Source of the DNA: an uncultured Candidatus Saccharimonas sp.
Lineage (GTDB): Bacteria > Patescibacteriota > Saccharimonadia > Saccharimonadales > AQU-01
Length of the DNA stretch: 32,781 nt
Reading direction: 5' to 3'
Assembly (NCBI GenBank): GCA_943358095.1
Contig: CALRGT010000002.1
Span: 1 to 32,781 of the forward strand
Positions within the stretch are counted from its first letter, which is position 1. Every line of letters starts with the position of its first letter. Shown in pieces: positions 9,334 to 16,283 of the stretch. Under the pieces are notes generated by a model. It had not been told where the DNA came from and did not search any database. It was given only the letters and a program-made list of their open reading frames with translations. Position numbers and translations under genes: made by a program.

Positions 9334-9362
9334 TTGCTTTTTATAACTGATAACCGTATCAT
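9334..9362 (+). promoter_or_regulatory. Likely promoter of the major pilin gene
   Basis: TTGCTT (9334-9339), 17-nt spacer, TATCAT (9357-9362). This gives a start near 9369 and a leader of about 38 nt carrying a very strong SD (AGGGGGG, 9392-9398). It is one of the few leadered arrangements in the pilus locus, and it sits in a 160-nt gap that separates the pilin from the motor genes. Separate, strong expression is expected for a structural subunit. Inferred from motif spacing only. Confidence 0.55.
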
Positions 9363-9406
9363 TAAAAACATAAGCATAACTAATAATTTCTAGGGGGGCG
9401 TATTAT

Positions 9407-9826
9407 ATGTTCAAAAACTTAAAAAAGCGATCAGAAGGGTTCACTATCATTGAAGTCATGATAGTACTAGCTATAGGTGGACTTATCATGTTGATAGTTT
9501 TCTTGGCAGTGCCATCGCTACAGAGAAGTCAGCGAAACACAAACCGTAATAACGACGCTACTCGTTGGGCAGCAGCAGTTACTGAATGTTTGGCTAACCA
9601 CAACAATGTTGTCGGCTTATGTGCGTCAACCGGTTCAACAGTTCAGGGAGCAGCACAATTAACAACAAATGGATTAGCATCACAGACATCAGTGTTGATA
9701 GCATTTAGTCAGACTTGTTCGGCTGACGGTACTACAACAGCAGTCACAACAGTACCTACTTCGTTTACAGTTTCATACTTGCTAGAAACAGCAACTGGTA
9801 CTCAAACTCGTTGTATTGGTAGCTAG
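9407..9826 (+). CDS. Major type IV pilin (prepilin)
   Basis: Short basic leader (MFKNLKKRSEG) followed by the class III signal G|FTIIEVMIVLAIGGLIML. PilD would cut after the Gly, leaving N-methyl-Phe at position 1 and Glu at +5. The hydrophobic helix continues to about residue 40. The remaining globular part is short, Thr/Ser-rich and has Cys residues near CLANHNNVVGLC and in the C-terminal half (SQTC, TRCIGS), so disulfides are plausible. 139 aa is typical of a small pilin. The strong SD, own promoter and following terminator set it apart as the abundant subunit. Confidence 0.93.
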   Translation: MFKNLKKRSEGFTIIEVMIVLAIGGLIMLIVFLAVPSLQRSQRNTNRNNDATRWAAAVTECLANHNNVVGLCASTGSTVQGAAQLTTNGLASQTSVLIAFSQTCSADGTTTAVTTVPTSFTVSYLLETATGTQTRCIGS

Positions 9827-9850
9827 TTAACTAAGCAATATTCAAAAATA

Positions 9851-9884
9851 AACAGTGCTGGCCTTACGGCTGGCACTGTTTTCA
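9851..9884 (+). terminator. Terminator of the pilin gene
   Basis: Hairpin with AACAGTGC and GGCACTGTT arms and an inner GCC-ttac-GGC, followed by TTTTC. It lies 25 nt after the pilin stop and just before the pilD -10 box, so the pilin is probably a single-gene unit. Confidence 0.85.
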
Positions 9885-9903
9885 TATACAATGAGAATCA
9901 GCA

Positions 9904-10752
9904 ATGGTAGCATTTATTTTAATAATTCTAGGTTTGTGTCTAGGAAGCTTCGTTAACGCTTTGCTGTGGCGTATACACAAGCAAGCATCTTTAAGGCCGG
10001 TTAAATCCAGAAAGCCAAAATTAGCTGTCAATGAACCAAATCTTTCGATAATGACCGGACGATCAATGTGCCCAAATTGTCAGCATCTTCTGGCCGTGAA
10101 GGACTTGATACCGGTAATTAGTTGGTTGCAGCTTAGAGGTAAATGTCGTTATTGTCATAAGAGATACGATGATACGCCAGTCACAGAGTTGGTTATGCCA
10201 TTACTTTTTGTTTTGTCTTACATTTACTGGCCTTTACCTTGGGATGATAAAGCGGTGTTTTTGTTTGTTTGTTGGCTGATATTTATCGTTGGCTTCGTTG
10301 CTTTGATTGTCTATGACATTCGTTGGCTTTTACTACCAAACAGAATTGTCTGGCCTTTAGCCGTATTGGCTGTTATTCAGGTGGTAGTAGTAGCTACTTT
10401 ATACGGAGGAGGGCTTAATTCGTTACTTTCTAATTTATACGGGTTATTAATTGGAGGCGGAATATTCTATTTACTATTTCAGATATCGCAGGGTGAATGG
10501 ATAGGGGGTGGCGATGTTAAACTTGGTGCCGTATTGGGAATAATTGTTGGAGGGCCTTGGCAAGCATTATTGTTGCTTTTTGTGGCATCCTGCTTAGGAA
10601 CACTGTTTTCTTTACCGATGTTGTTGACTGGTAGAGTGACTAAGAGCAGTAAGATACCTTTTGGTCCTTTCCTTATTGTTGCGGCAATATTAGTCACTTT
10701 ATTTGGCACTAGTCTGGTTACTTGGTATAAGCATTTCTTGTTGCTCGTCTAG
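9904..10752 (+). CDS. pilD: Prepilin peptidase / N-methyltransferase PilD
   Basis: Membrane aspartyl protease (A24 family) that cuts prepilin leaders and methylates the new N-terminus. The N-terminal half has the LGSFVNALLWR motif and a zinc-type four-Cys set (CPNC at about 57-60, CRYC at about 79-82). The two catalytic Asp sites are YDIRWLLLPN (about 139-148) and GGGDVKLGA (about 200-208). Seven to eight hydrophobic segments are visible; 282 aa is normal. TACAAT at 9887-9892, just after the pilin terminator, would give a very short leader. It serves all the pilins in the window. Confidence 0.95.
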   Translation: MVAFILIILGLCLGSFVNALLWRIHKQASLRPVKSRKPKLAVNEPNLSIMTGRSMCPNCQHLLAVKDLIPVISWLQLRGKCRYCHKRYDDTPVTELVMPLLFVLSYIYWPLPWDDKAVFLFVCWLIFIVGFVALIVYDIRWLLLPNRIVWPLAVLAVIQVVVVATLYGGGLNSLLSNLYGLLIGGGIFYLLFQISQGEWIGGGDVKLGAVLGIIVGGPWQALLLLFVASCLGTLFSLPMLLTGRVTKSSKIPFGPFLIVAAILVTLFGTSLVTWYKHFLLLV

Positions 10753-10787
10753 CAGGTTTGTCTGCCATTAATCTGGCAGCATGCTTA

Positions 10788-10796
10788 TGCTATAAT
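10788..10796 (+). promoter_or_regulatory. Extended -10 giving a leaderless minor-pilin mRNA
   Basis: TGCTATAAT. The hexamer 10791-10796 ends exactly 6 nt before ATG 10803, so transcription should start on the A of the start codon. It also decides the start: the longer frame from 10758 would have its first codons upstream of the promoter. Confidence 0.72.
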
Positions 10797-10802
10797 TATG
10801 GC

Positions 10803-11645
10803 ATGAAAACAGGGATAGACGAGGGTTGGGTAGCTTATTGGCAAGGTAGCTTTGCCATAAAATCCAAGAAGTCGGCGGGCTATTCTATTATTGAAGCTAT
10901 GATATTTTTGGCAATATCTACTGCATTATTTACCGTGCTTGCTAGTCAGATAAATGGCCTACAGAGCAGAGCTGACTTTGGACAGACTGCTCGTGACTTT
11001 TCGTCTCGATTAAACGATCTGGCTAATGATGTATCGACTGGCCGCTATAATAATAGCGCTAGCTTTACCTGTGTCGCTAATACTTCCTCGCCTGTAATTA
11101 TAAGTGACGCTTCATTAGGTGGTATTAGTGAGGGGTGTATTTTACTTGGTCAAGTTATATCAATGAATGCTGGTGCTGATAGCTATAGCATTTATCCTTT
11201 AGCCGGTCGGCAAAGTATTAATGATCTAGGAACTGTGCGTGATGTTCAATCCTTAACAGAGGCTTCGCCGACCGCTGTCAGTTTGGCTAATATAAACGAG
11301 AATATTGGCCATGGTTTGGTTATTAAGAAGATTACTTATAATATTGGCGCTGGTGAATTACCGGCTTATGGCGTAGCTTTTATCACCACTTTTGGCAATC
11401 AAGGCAGTAGCGGCTTGTCTTCGGGCGAAATATCGGTGAATTTGCTACCACTATCATCCGCTGATTTGGCGCTATCATTGTCTAACGCGACTTCTATATT
11501 TGGTTCTAGTGGAGGAGCCGCTGTTACCGTCTGCCTACAGGATGGCCCGTCACCTACGCGTCACGCTGTTGTGGTTATGGGCGGTAAGGGTCGGCAACTA
11601 TCAAATAAGTTAGAAATTTTTGATGACACGGCGGCATGTCCATGA
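10803..11645 (+). CDS. Minor pilin-like protein
   Basis: Type IV pilin-like N-terminus with an unusually long leader (about 24 residues before SAGYSIIEAMIFLAISTALF), a cut site probably after the Gly, Glu at +5 and a hydrophobic helix, then a Ser/Gly-rich exterior domain of about 230 aa. The start at 10803 is chosen because a -10 box ends 6 nt upstream; an in-frame ATG at 10758 would overlap that promoter. It is first of four linked pilin-like genes, and its stop overlaps the next start (ATGA at 11642-11645). A role as minor pilin in initiation or adhesion is inferred from position. Confidence 0.85.
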   Translation: MKTGIDEGWVAYWQGSFAIKSKKSAGYSIIEAMIFLAISTALFTVLASQINGLQSRADFGQTARDFSSRLNDLANDVSTGRYNNSASFTCVANTSSPVIISDASLGGISEGCILLGQVISMNAGADSYSIYPLAGRQSINDLGTVRDVQSLTEASPTAVSLANINENIGHGLVIKKITYNIGAGELPAYGVAFITTFGNQGSSGLSSGEISVNLLPLSSADLALSLSNATSIFGSSGGAAVTVCLQDGPSPTRHAVVVMGGKGRQLSNKLEIFDDTAACP

Positions 11646-12091
11646 AACATCTAAATCAAGCTGGTGATACGATTGTTGAGATTATGATCGCTTTGTCGAT
11701 AACAAGCTTCTTGCTGGTAATAGCTTACTCAACGGCTAGTAAGTCTTTGACTGGCGCTCAGCAGTCGCAGGACCGCGGTCAAGCAATTAAAGTCGCAGAA
11801 TCACAGGCCGAGGCTCTGAGGCTGCTGACAAGTCCAGCTACTGCTCCAAATACATTCTGTATGTCGAACGCTGCTACACCGACCGTCACGACTCTTTCCG
11901 CTTCAATTCCTATTGATTTCTCGACCGATACAGCCTCATCTTATGCAGTAGGCTGTGTGCAGGGAATATACAGAATATCAGTGATTCATCCTGCCGTACC
12001 AAGTCCTAATTTTTTCACTGTTCGTGTACGCTGGCAGAGAGCAAATGAAGTGGGTACAGACGAGGTTTTTATTAATTATTCGGTATTCTAA
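11642..12091 (+). CDS. Minor pilin-like protein
   Basis: 149 aa from ATG 11642, which overlaps the previous stop as ATGA; an in-frame ATG 6 nt earlier is possible. The N-terminus MKHLNQAGDTIVEIMIALSI has a Gly followed by DTIVE, a prepilin-type site with Asp in place of Phe at +1 and Glu at +5. A hydrophobic helix follows, then a short globular domain with one Cys pair (TFCMS, VGCVQ). It resembles the PulG/PilV class. The stop abuts the start of the next gene directly. Confidence 0.85.
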   Translation: MKHLNQAGDTIVEIMIALSITSFLLVIAYSTASKSLTGAQQSQDRGQAIKVAESQAEALRLLTSPATAPNTFCMSNAATPTVTTLSASIPIDFSTDTASSYAVGCVQGIYRISVIHPAVPSPNFFTVRVRWQRANEVGTDEVFINYSVF

Positions 12092-12685
12092 ATGAAAAAA
12101 TTATTATCTCAAACTGGCTTTACTTTGGTAGAACTGATGATCTCTACCGCCATATTCTCGTCGTTTCTATTCTTGATCACTGGTATGATGCTACGGCTAG
12201 GCCGCACTTATTCTAAAGGAATTATTTCCTCGCAAACTCAAAATGCTGCACGGGCAATTGTTACTGAAATTGGCCACTCTATACAATTTAGCGCTAGTGC
12301 CCCAACTTATGATAACGCGACATATATTTGTGCTGGTTCTCAGCGTTACAATTATAATCTGGGCAAGCAATTAAAACTGAGCGGTAGTCTAGCAGCAGAT
12401 CAAACGGCAGTAGGATTAGTGGCCGACAACCCTACAGCATGTCCTGGTGGACCTATAGCAAATCCACAACGAGAACTGTTGGACGAAAATATGCGCCTTG
12501 CAAATTTGTCGATAACTAATAGTGGAGCTAGCGGTTTATTCACTATTACGGTAAGAGTGGTTTATGGTGATTTCTCGGCGCTTGATAACCCCACGTCCAC
12601 CGCTGCAGCCTGTAAGAGTGGCGCCGTTGGATCTGCGTTCTGTTCGGCTTCTGAATTTTCAACTACTGTTCAAAAACGTTTATAA
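12092..12685 (+). CDS. Minor pilin-like protein (PilW/PulJ type)
   Basis: Canonical prepilin start: MKKLLSQTG|FTLVELMISTAIF, a hydrophobic helix to about residue 33, then a polar exterior domain of about 160 aa containing several Cys (CAGSQ, ACPGG, ACKSG, FCSAS). 197 aa fits PilW/PulJ-type minor pilins. It starts at the base after the preceding stop, so translation is coupled. With its neighbours it would form the initiating tip complex of the pilus; this is inference from family and order. Confidence 0.87.
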   Translation: MKKLLSQTGFTLVELMISTAIFSSFLFLITGMMLRLGRTYSKGIISSQTQNAARAIVTEIGHSIQFSASAPTYDNATYICAGSQRYNYNLGKQLKLSGSLAADQTAVGLVADNPTACPGGPIANPQRELLDENMRLANLSITNSGASGLFTITVRVVYGDFSALDNPTSTAAACKSGAVGSAFCSASEFSTTVQKRL

Positions 12686-12698
12686 TGAGGGTTAATTT

Positions 12699-13757
12699 AT
12701 GATTAATAATAAACATCAAGATTCCAGTCAGCAGGGTATCATAGCGATTATTATAACGGTGGTTCTGATGACGCTCATAACAATGGTGACTCTGTCTTTT
12801 TCATTAATTATTAGGCGTGAGCAGCGACAAACTATCGATCGTCAGCTTAATAGTCAAGCTTATTACGCAGCAGAGTCGGCCGTTAATAGCGTATTGGCGG
12901 CGATAGATAGTGGGATTGTGTCTGTCGACGACATTAAAGGCACTACTTGTAACGGTTCGGATCCAGCCTCATCCATCAGCAAATTAATATCATTGGTGCC
13001 AAGTTTTGCTACCGCAATACCGACAACAGGCAATACGAAAGTGACTTGCTTAACAATTAAAGGCAATGGCTCCATATTGACTTACGACTCAATGCCTGTC
13101 GATGTATCACAGGTAGTTCATCTTTCAACGGCAACACCAATTGGACAAGTGGATATAAGTTGGCAGTCAAATATAGCAGGATCACCACTTTTCCCAGCTC
13201 CTATAGGTGATGCTACTTTTCCGGCGTTGAATAATTGGGATTCTCATTATCCAGCAGTTTTGAAGGTTGATTTAGTGCCTTGGAATGCAGCTGGCGGCAA
13301 TAACTCTGCATCATTGTACAATGCTTCTGAAGTTTATTTTTTGTATCCAGTAACTTCTTTATTGAGCCCCTCGGCAGTTAGTGATCCTGCCGTCGATCGT
13401 AAGGGTCAGATAGTTAAGGCTAGTTGCAATATCGCAAATACACCTAAGTACTGCAAGGCGACTATCAAAGGCTTGGCGGGAAGTGATTATTATTTACGCA
13501 TCCAGCCTATTTATCGATCGGCTTCGGTTACTGTCGGGACAAAAGATATTGGCGGAACAGCAGTTAAGCTATCAGAAGGTCAGATTACTATCGACGCAAC
13601 TGCAAGTTCGGCGGGAATATTAAAGAGAATTGGCGTACGACGGTCATCCTCTAGTGGTGCTAGTAAAATTATTCCAGAATTCTCTATCGACTCATCTAGC
13701 AACATCTGTAAGCGTGACTTTGTATCGGTAAGTTTCGTTTTTGACACTTGTCCTTAA
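12699..13757 (+). CDS. PilX-like pilus assembly protein
   Basis: Starts MINNKHQDSSQQGIIAIIIT and continues into one long hydrophobic helix (to about 40) and the polar motif RREQRQTIDRQLNSQAYYAAESAVN, which matches the N-terminal pattern of PilX-type proteins (Q-A-Y-Y-A-A-E-S-A). The prepilin Glu at +5 is absent, also as in PilX/PulK-like members. The exterior part (about 300 aa) is Ser/Ala-rich with a few Cys and looks like a beta-rich adhesive domain. TGAGGG lies upstream of the ATG. It is last in the minor-pilin run and converges with the recombinase gene. Confidence 0.82.
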   Translation: MINNKHQDSSQQGIIAIIITVVLMTLITMVTLSFSLIIRREQRQTIDRQLNSQAYYAAESAVNSVLAAIDSGIVSVDDIKGTTCNGSDPASSISKLISLVPSFATAIPTTGNTKVTCLTIKGNGSILTYDSMPVDVSQVVHLSTATPIGQVDISWQSNIAGSPLFPAPIGDATFPALNNWDSHYPAVLKVDLVPWNAAGGNNSASLYNASEVYFLYPVTSLLSPSAVSDPAVDRKGQIVKASCNIANTPKYCKATIKGLAGSDYYLRIQPIYRSASVTVGTKDIGGTAVKLSEGQITIDATASSAGILKRIGVRRSSSSGASKIIPEFSIDSSSNICKRDFVSVSFVFDTCP

Positions 13758-13765
13758 TATTTCAG

Positions 13766-14686
13766 TTAACTGTCGTTGTCTTTGCGGTGAAACTTTTCGT
13801 GTATTGCGCGAAGGTGAGGGTCGGTAACGTGGGTGTAGATTTGCGTTGTGGCGATATTGCTGTGGCCTAGCATGGCTTGTACGGCGCGTAGATCACCGCC
13901 ATTCATGATTAGGTCGGTAGCAAAGCTGTGTCTGAGCGTGTGTGGGCTGACATGTTTGGTTATTCCGGCTAGCAGGGCGTAGCGGGCGACTAATCGTTGG
14001 ACGCTACGTGCAGTCAATCTGTGAAAGTCGCCAGATAGGTCAACTTTTTTGCTGCCGCTATAACGGACGAATAGCGGCTTAACATTATCTTCGCGTTTTT
14101 CTAGGTAGTGACTTAGCCATTTGGCGGCTGCTGGACTAATAAAGATAGGGCGATCTTTCTGTCCTTTACCTCTAACCATAAACTCGCGTCGCTTCAGGTT
14201 GATATGGTCTTTGTCGAGCCCAACAAGCTCCGATACGCGCAGACCACTACTAAAGAGTAGCTCTAGGATTGCTCGATCACGAATGCCAGACAACTTGCTG
14301 ATATCGGGTTGGGCAAATAGACGGTCTAGCTCGTCTTCGTTCAAGAATGTTACTTGTTTACGGACGGTTCGGGCGAGTTCTATTTTGTCAGCCGTAAGGG
14401 CAGGGATGTCACGCTTAGCGCAGTACTTCAAAAAGCTTCTTAAAGCTATAAGATGATAGTTCTGTGTCGATTTTTGTAATTCGTCAGAAGTGTTGGTGCC
14501 GAGTCTATTTAGCCAGAGACGCCATTTACGAATAAGTTCAGCATCGATTTCATTTATTTTTATCTCTCCCGCAAAATCTATTAAGCGTGTCAGATAATGA
14601 TCATAATTGGCTATAGTCTTCTGGGACCGATTTTGCTCAATCTCAAGATATTCCAAATAATCAGTCTTTGCTTTGCTAAATAACAT
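13766..14686 (-). CDS. xerC: Tyrosine recombinase XerC/XerD-like
   Basis: Site-specific recombinase of the chromosome-dimer resolution type. An N-terminal SAM-like core-binding domain (about 1-95) is followed by the catalytic domain. Visible catalytic residues are Arg in SSGLRVSELVGL, Lys in RGKGQKDRP, the HxxR pair in HTLRHSFATDL, His in LGHSNIATTQ and the nucleophile Tyr in IYTHV. 306 aa is the usual Xer length, and no cargo genes or inverted repeats surround it, so a house-keeping role is more likely than a mobile integrase. Start choice is uncertain: ATG 14686 or GTG 14689; a TACAAT -10 (14717-14712) lies 25 nt upstream. Only one Xer gene is seen here. Confidence 0.92.
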   Translation of the reverse strand: MLFSKAKTDYLEYLEIEQNRSQKTIANYDHYLTRLIDFAGEIKINEIDAELIRKWRLWLNRLGTNTSDELQKSTQNYHLIALRSFLKYCAKRDIPALTADKIELARTVRKQVTFLNEDELDRLFAQPDISKLSGIRDRAILELLFSSGLRVSELVGLDKDHINLKRREFMVRGKGQKDRPIFISPAAAKWLSHYLEKREDNVKPLFVRYSGSKKVDLSGDFHRLTARSVQRLVARYALLAGITKHVSPHTLRHSFATDLIMNGGDLRAVQAMLGHSNIATTQIYTHVTDPHLRAIHEKFHRKDNDS

Positions 14687-14711
14687 CACATTTACTCATT
14701 AACATAACCTT

Positions 14712-14717
14712 ATTGTA
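14712..14717 (-). promoter_or_regulatory. -10 box of the recombinase gene
   Basis: TACAAT on the minus strand. It ends 6 nt before an ATG at 14705 that opens a 9-codon frame ending at 14676, overlapping the recombinase start in another frame. The recombinase mRNA may therefore begin with a leaderless micro-ORF. Confidence 0.5.
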
Positions 14718-14750
14718 CGACACAAACCAAAGTGATGGCCACATAACAAC

Positions 14751-14836
14751 AAAAAAGCCCTTGTTACCGCAACGCACTCCAAGGTCTCACCTTGGAATGT
14801 CTAGGAGCTCGCTGCATCATAGAGGGTAGGACTTTT
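14751..14836 (-). ncRNA. Candidate structured RNA upstream of the recombinase gene
   Basis: Three nested helices: AAAAGUCCU/AGGGCUUUU (14836-14828 with 14761-14753), GCAGCG/CGUUGC (14815-14810 with 14774-14769) and a 10-bp hairpin CAUUCCAAGG/CCUUGGAGUG (14999-type arms at 14799-14790 and 14784-14775). Each has one G-U pair on the minus strand that would be an A-C mismatch on the plus strand, so the minus strand is the folded one. A U-run follows the closing arm, as in a terminator. No known family is recognised. It could be a small RNA or an attenuator. Confidence 0.45.
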
Positions 14837-14863
14837 AAATGGTTAGAACTTTGCTACTTCATC

Positions 14864-14872
14864 TGTTAAAAT
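14864..14872 (+). promoter_or_regulatory. Extended -10 of ndk
   Basis: TGTTAAAAT; the hexamer TAAAAT is 14867-14872. It gives a leader of about 20 nt with an AAAGGA SD, so ndk is one of the leadered genes. Confidence 0.6.
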
Positions 14873-14899
14873 AGACTTATCTTAATCACAAAGGAATCT

Positions 14900-15412
14900 A
14901 TGGAACGAACACTTATTATATTCAAACCAGACTCAATAAAGCGCGGATTAGTCGGAGAAATACTAAACCGTTTTGAGAAGGTAGGGCTTAAAGTAGTTGG
15001 TTCTAAGATGGTTCGACCTGATGAAGCTCATTTTCATCATCACTATGAAGGTATCAGTAATCTTGTGTCTCGTCGTGGTCAGAAGGTTTTTGATGTTACG
15101 CTTGGTATGATGCAGGAAAGTCCTGTTATTGCTATGGTTCTTGAGGGTGTTGAGGCTGTCAGTCTTGTCCGCAAGATGATTGGTACTACTGAGCCTAAGT
15201 CAGCACTACCGGGTACTATAAGAGGTGACTATGCTCATATGAGCTACGGACATGCCGACAAAGAGGGCATTGGTATACCGAATATCTTGCATGCTTCAGG
15301 TGACGAAACAGAGGCAGCTGCCGAGATCAAACACTGGTTTAATGATAATGAATTATTCGACTATCAAACTGTTCACGAAGTCTACACTCAGGCAAAAGCT
15401 CGCAAGAAGTAG
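14900..15412 (+). CDS. ndk: Nucleoside diphosphate kinase
   Basis: Transfers the gamma-phosphate between nucleoside triphosphates and diphosphates through a phospho-His. Motifs are ERTLIIFKPDSIKRGLVGEI at the N-terminus, PGTIRGDYA, and the active-site NILHASGD (normal form N.IHGSD) near residue 130. 170 aa is long for a bacterial enzyme (usually 135-150). The extra length is an insert of about 10 residues (around HMSYGHADKEGIG) before the active His and a longer C-terminal tail (HWFNDNELFDYQ). The ATG is preceded by AAAGGA at 5-nt spacing. Confidence 0.95.
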   Translation: MERTLIIFKPDSIKRGLVGEILNRFEKVGLKVVGSKMVRPDEAHFHHHYEGISNLVSRRGQKVFDVTLGMMQESPVIAMVLEGVEAVSLVRKMIGTTEPKSALPGTIRGDYAHMSYGHADKEGIGIPNILHASGDETEAAAEIKHWFNDNELFDYQTVHEVYTQAKARKK

Positions 15413-15430
15413 GCCTCTAGCCCCGTTAAG

Positions 15431-15439
15431 TGGTAGAAT
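15431..15439 (+). promoter_or_regulatory. Extended -10 of tRNA-Arg
   Basis: TGGTAGAAT; the hexamer 15434-15439 lies 11 nt before the mature tRNA 5' end, giving a start near 15446 and a very short 5' leader. Confidence 0.65.
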
Positions 15440-15450
15440 ATAGGGGTTAG

Positions 15451-15525
15451 GCCCCCATAGTTCAATGGATAAAATAGCTCCGTCCTAAGGAGAAGCTCTA
15501 GGTTCGACTCCTGGTGGGGGCACCA
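15451..15525 (+). tRNA. tRNA-Arg(CCT), CCA encoded
   Basis: Acceptor GCCCCCA/TGGGGGC, T-arm CTAGG-TTCGACT-CCTGG, anticodon loop GTCCTAA with anticodon CCT (reads AGG), discriminator A and genomic CCA. The D-stem is weak (GTTC against AAAT). It is followed at 15528 by an element that ends in a second copy of this tRNA's last 16 bases. Confidence 0.95.
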
Positions 15526-15666
15526 AAATTGCTGGCCTAAAGAAGGAGAAGTTCCGGTTCGATAACGGAACAGTAAAGTAATTTTCTTTACTGGACGGCT
15601 ATATGAAGAGACCTAGGCGTATTTTACGCCAAGGCTCGAAGCGATAATCCTGGTGGGGGCACCAAA
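15509..15666 (+). repeat. tRNA-Arg-derived structured element with duplicated tRNA 3' end
   Basis: The 19-nt sequence TCCTGGTGGGGGCACCAAA occurs at 15509-15527 (end of the tRNA) and again at 15648-15666. Between them lies a second partial tRNA (CCTAAAGAAGGAGAAG then GGTTCGAT, similar to the anticodon arm and T-loop). It is interrupted by a hairpin CAGTAAAG-TAATTTT-CTTTACTG (15571-15593) and another GGCGTA-TTT-TACGCC (15616-15630) framed by GAGACC and GGCTC, before GAAGCGATAATCC rejoins the tRNA 3' end. An inverted match to the tRNA anticodon stem (GGACGG..CTAT) is also visible. No coding capacity. Confidence 0.75.
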
Positions 15667-15695
15667 GACAGGATTAAGGTTAATAAGAACTTAAG

Positions 15696-15704
15696 TGTTA
15701 AAAT
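15696..15704 (+). promoter_or_regulatory. Extended -10 of the PH-domain gene
   Basis: TGTTAAAAT; the hexamer 15699-15704 ends 9 nt before ATG 15714 with no SD between, so the mRNA is leaderless or nearly so. Confidence 0.6.
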
Positions 15705-15713
15705 AGAACTAAT

Positions 15714-16283
15714 ATGGCAAAGAAAGACAAAAACACCGCACCTAAACATTTCGAAGACCAGTTCGATGACGAAGAAGTATTGTTTTTGTTCCGTAAACAT
15801 CCAATAGTTATGCGAAAGGGTCTAATATTTGGCATGTTAGCTCTGCTAGTTGGTACTCTGCCTTCGCTTGTTAAACCCGAGTATATTTATTTTTTTGGTG
15901 GTTTATTAGGCGGTCTATTGCTTGGAATTATCATATTCTTTCCTGCATGGGTGGCTTGGTATTACAGCGTCTTTATCGTTACCGACCAACGGCTTATTCA
16001 GATCACCCAAAAAGGTCTTTTTCATCGTACAGTAGTTGATTTGACGCTAGCTCAGATTCAAATGGTCAACTATCAGATAGCCGGATTTCAGGAAACATTG
16101 CTGGGATTTGGTACAATAATGATGCAGACTTATGTCGGCGACTTGGTTATACACGATGTTCATCATCCTGCCGAGATATCCAAGAAAATTTTAAAGATAT
16201 TGCGCGATAAGGGCATAACTACCAGTGCATTGCCAGCGTTTAAGGGAAAAATTGACGATGAAGATATTACCGAAGAAGATTAA
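15714..16283 (+). CDS. Membrane protein with bacterial PH (YdbS-like) domain
   Basis: 189 aa. An N-terminal acidic segment is followed by two hydrophobic helices (about 42-62 and 65-90), then a bacterial PH-type beta domain with the typical YYSVFIVTDQRLIQITQKG and DLTLAQIQMVNY segments and a GTIMMQTYVGD strand. This is the layout of bPH_2/YdbS-like membrane proteins, whose function is poorly known. The acidic tail (GKIDDEDITEED) overlaps the start of the next gene by 26 nt. A near-leaderless promoter lies directly upstream. Confidence 0.82.
   Translation: MAKKDKNTAPKHFEDQFDDEEVLFLFRKHPIVMRKGLIFGMLALLVGTLPSLVKPEYIYFFGGLLGGLLLGIIIFFPAWVAWYYSVFIVTDQRLIQITQKGLFHRTVVDLTLAQIQMVNYQIAGFQETLLGFGTIMMQTYVGDLVIHDVHHPAEISKKILKILRDKGITTSALPAFKGKIDDEDITEED

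Noticed and set aside
14121-14456. A 111-codon plus-strand frame
   Set aside because: Antisense to the recombinase gene, which has all catalytic motifs in place.
13766-15525. Integrase plus tRNA-Arg as an integrated mobile island
   Set aside because: The recombinase has Xer features and the genes between it and the tRNA are house-keeping (ndk); no cargo or flanking repeat encloses them.
15528-15647. Group I or II intron in a tRNA
   Set aside because: The complete tRNA-Arg stands intact before it, the insert is only about 120 nt, and no intron core helices or conserved guanosine-binding parts are seen.
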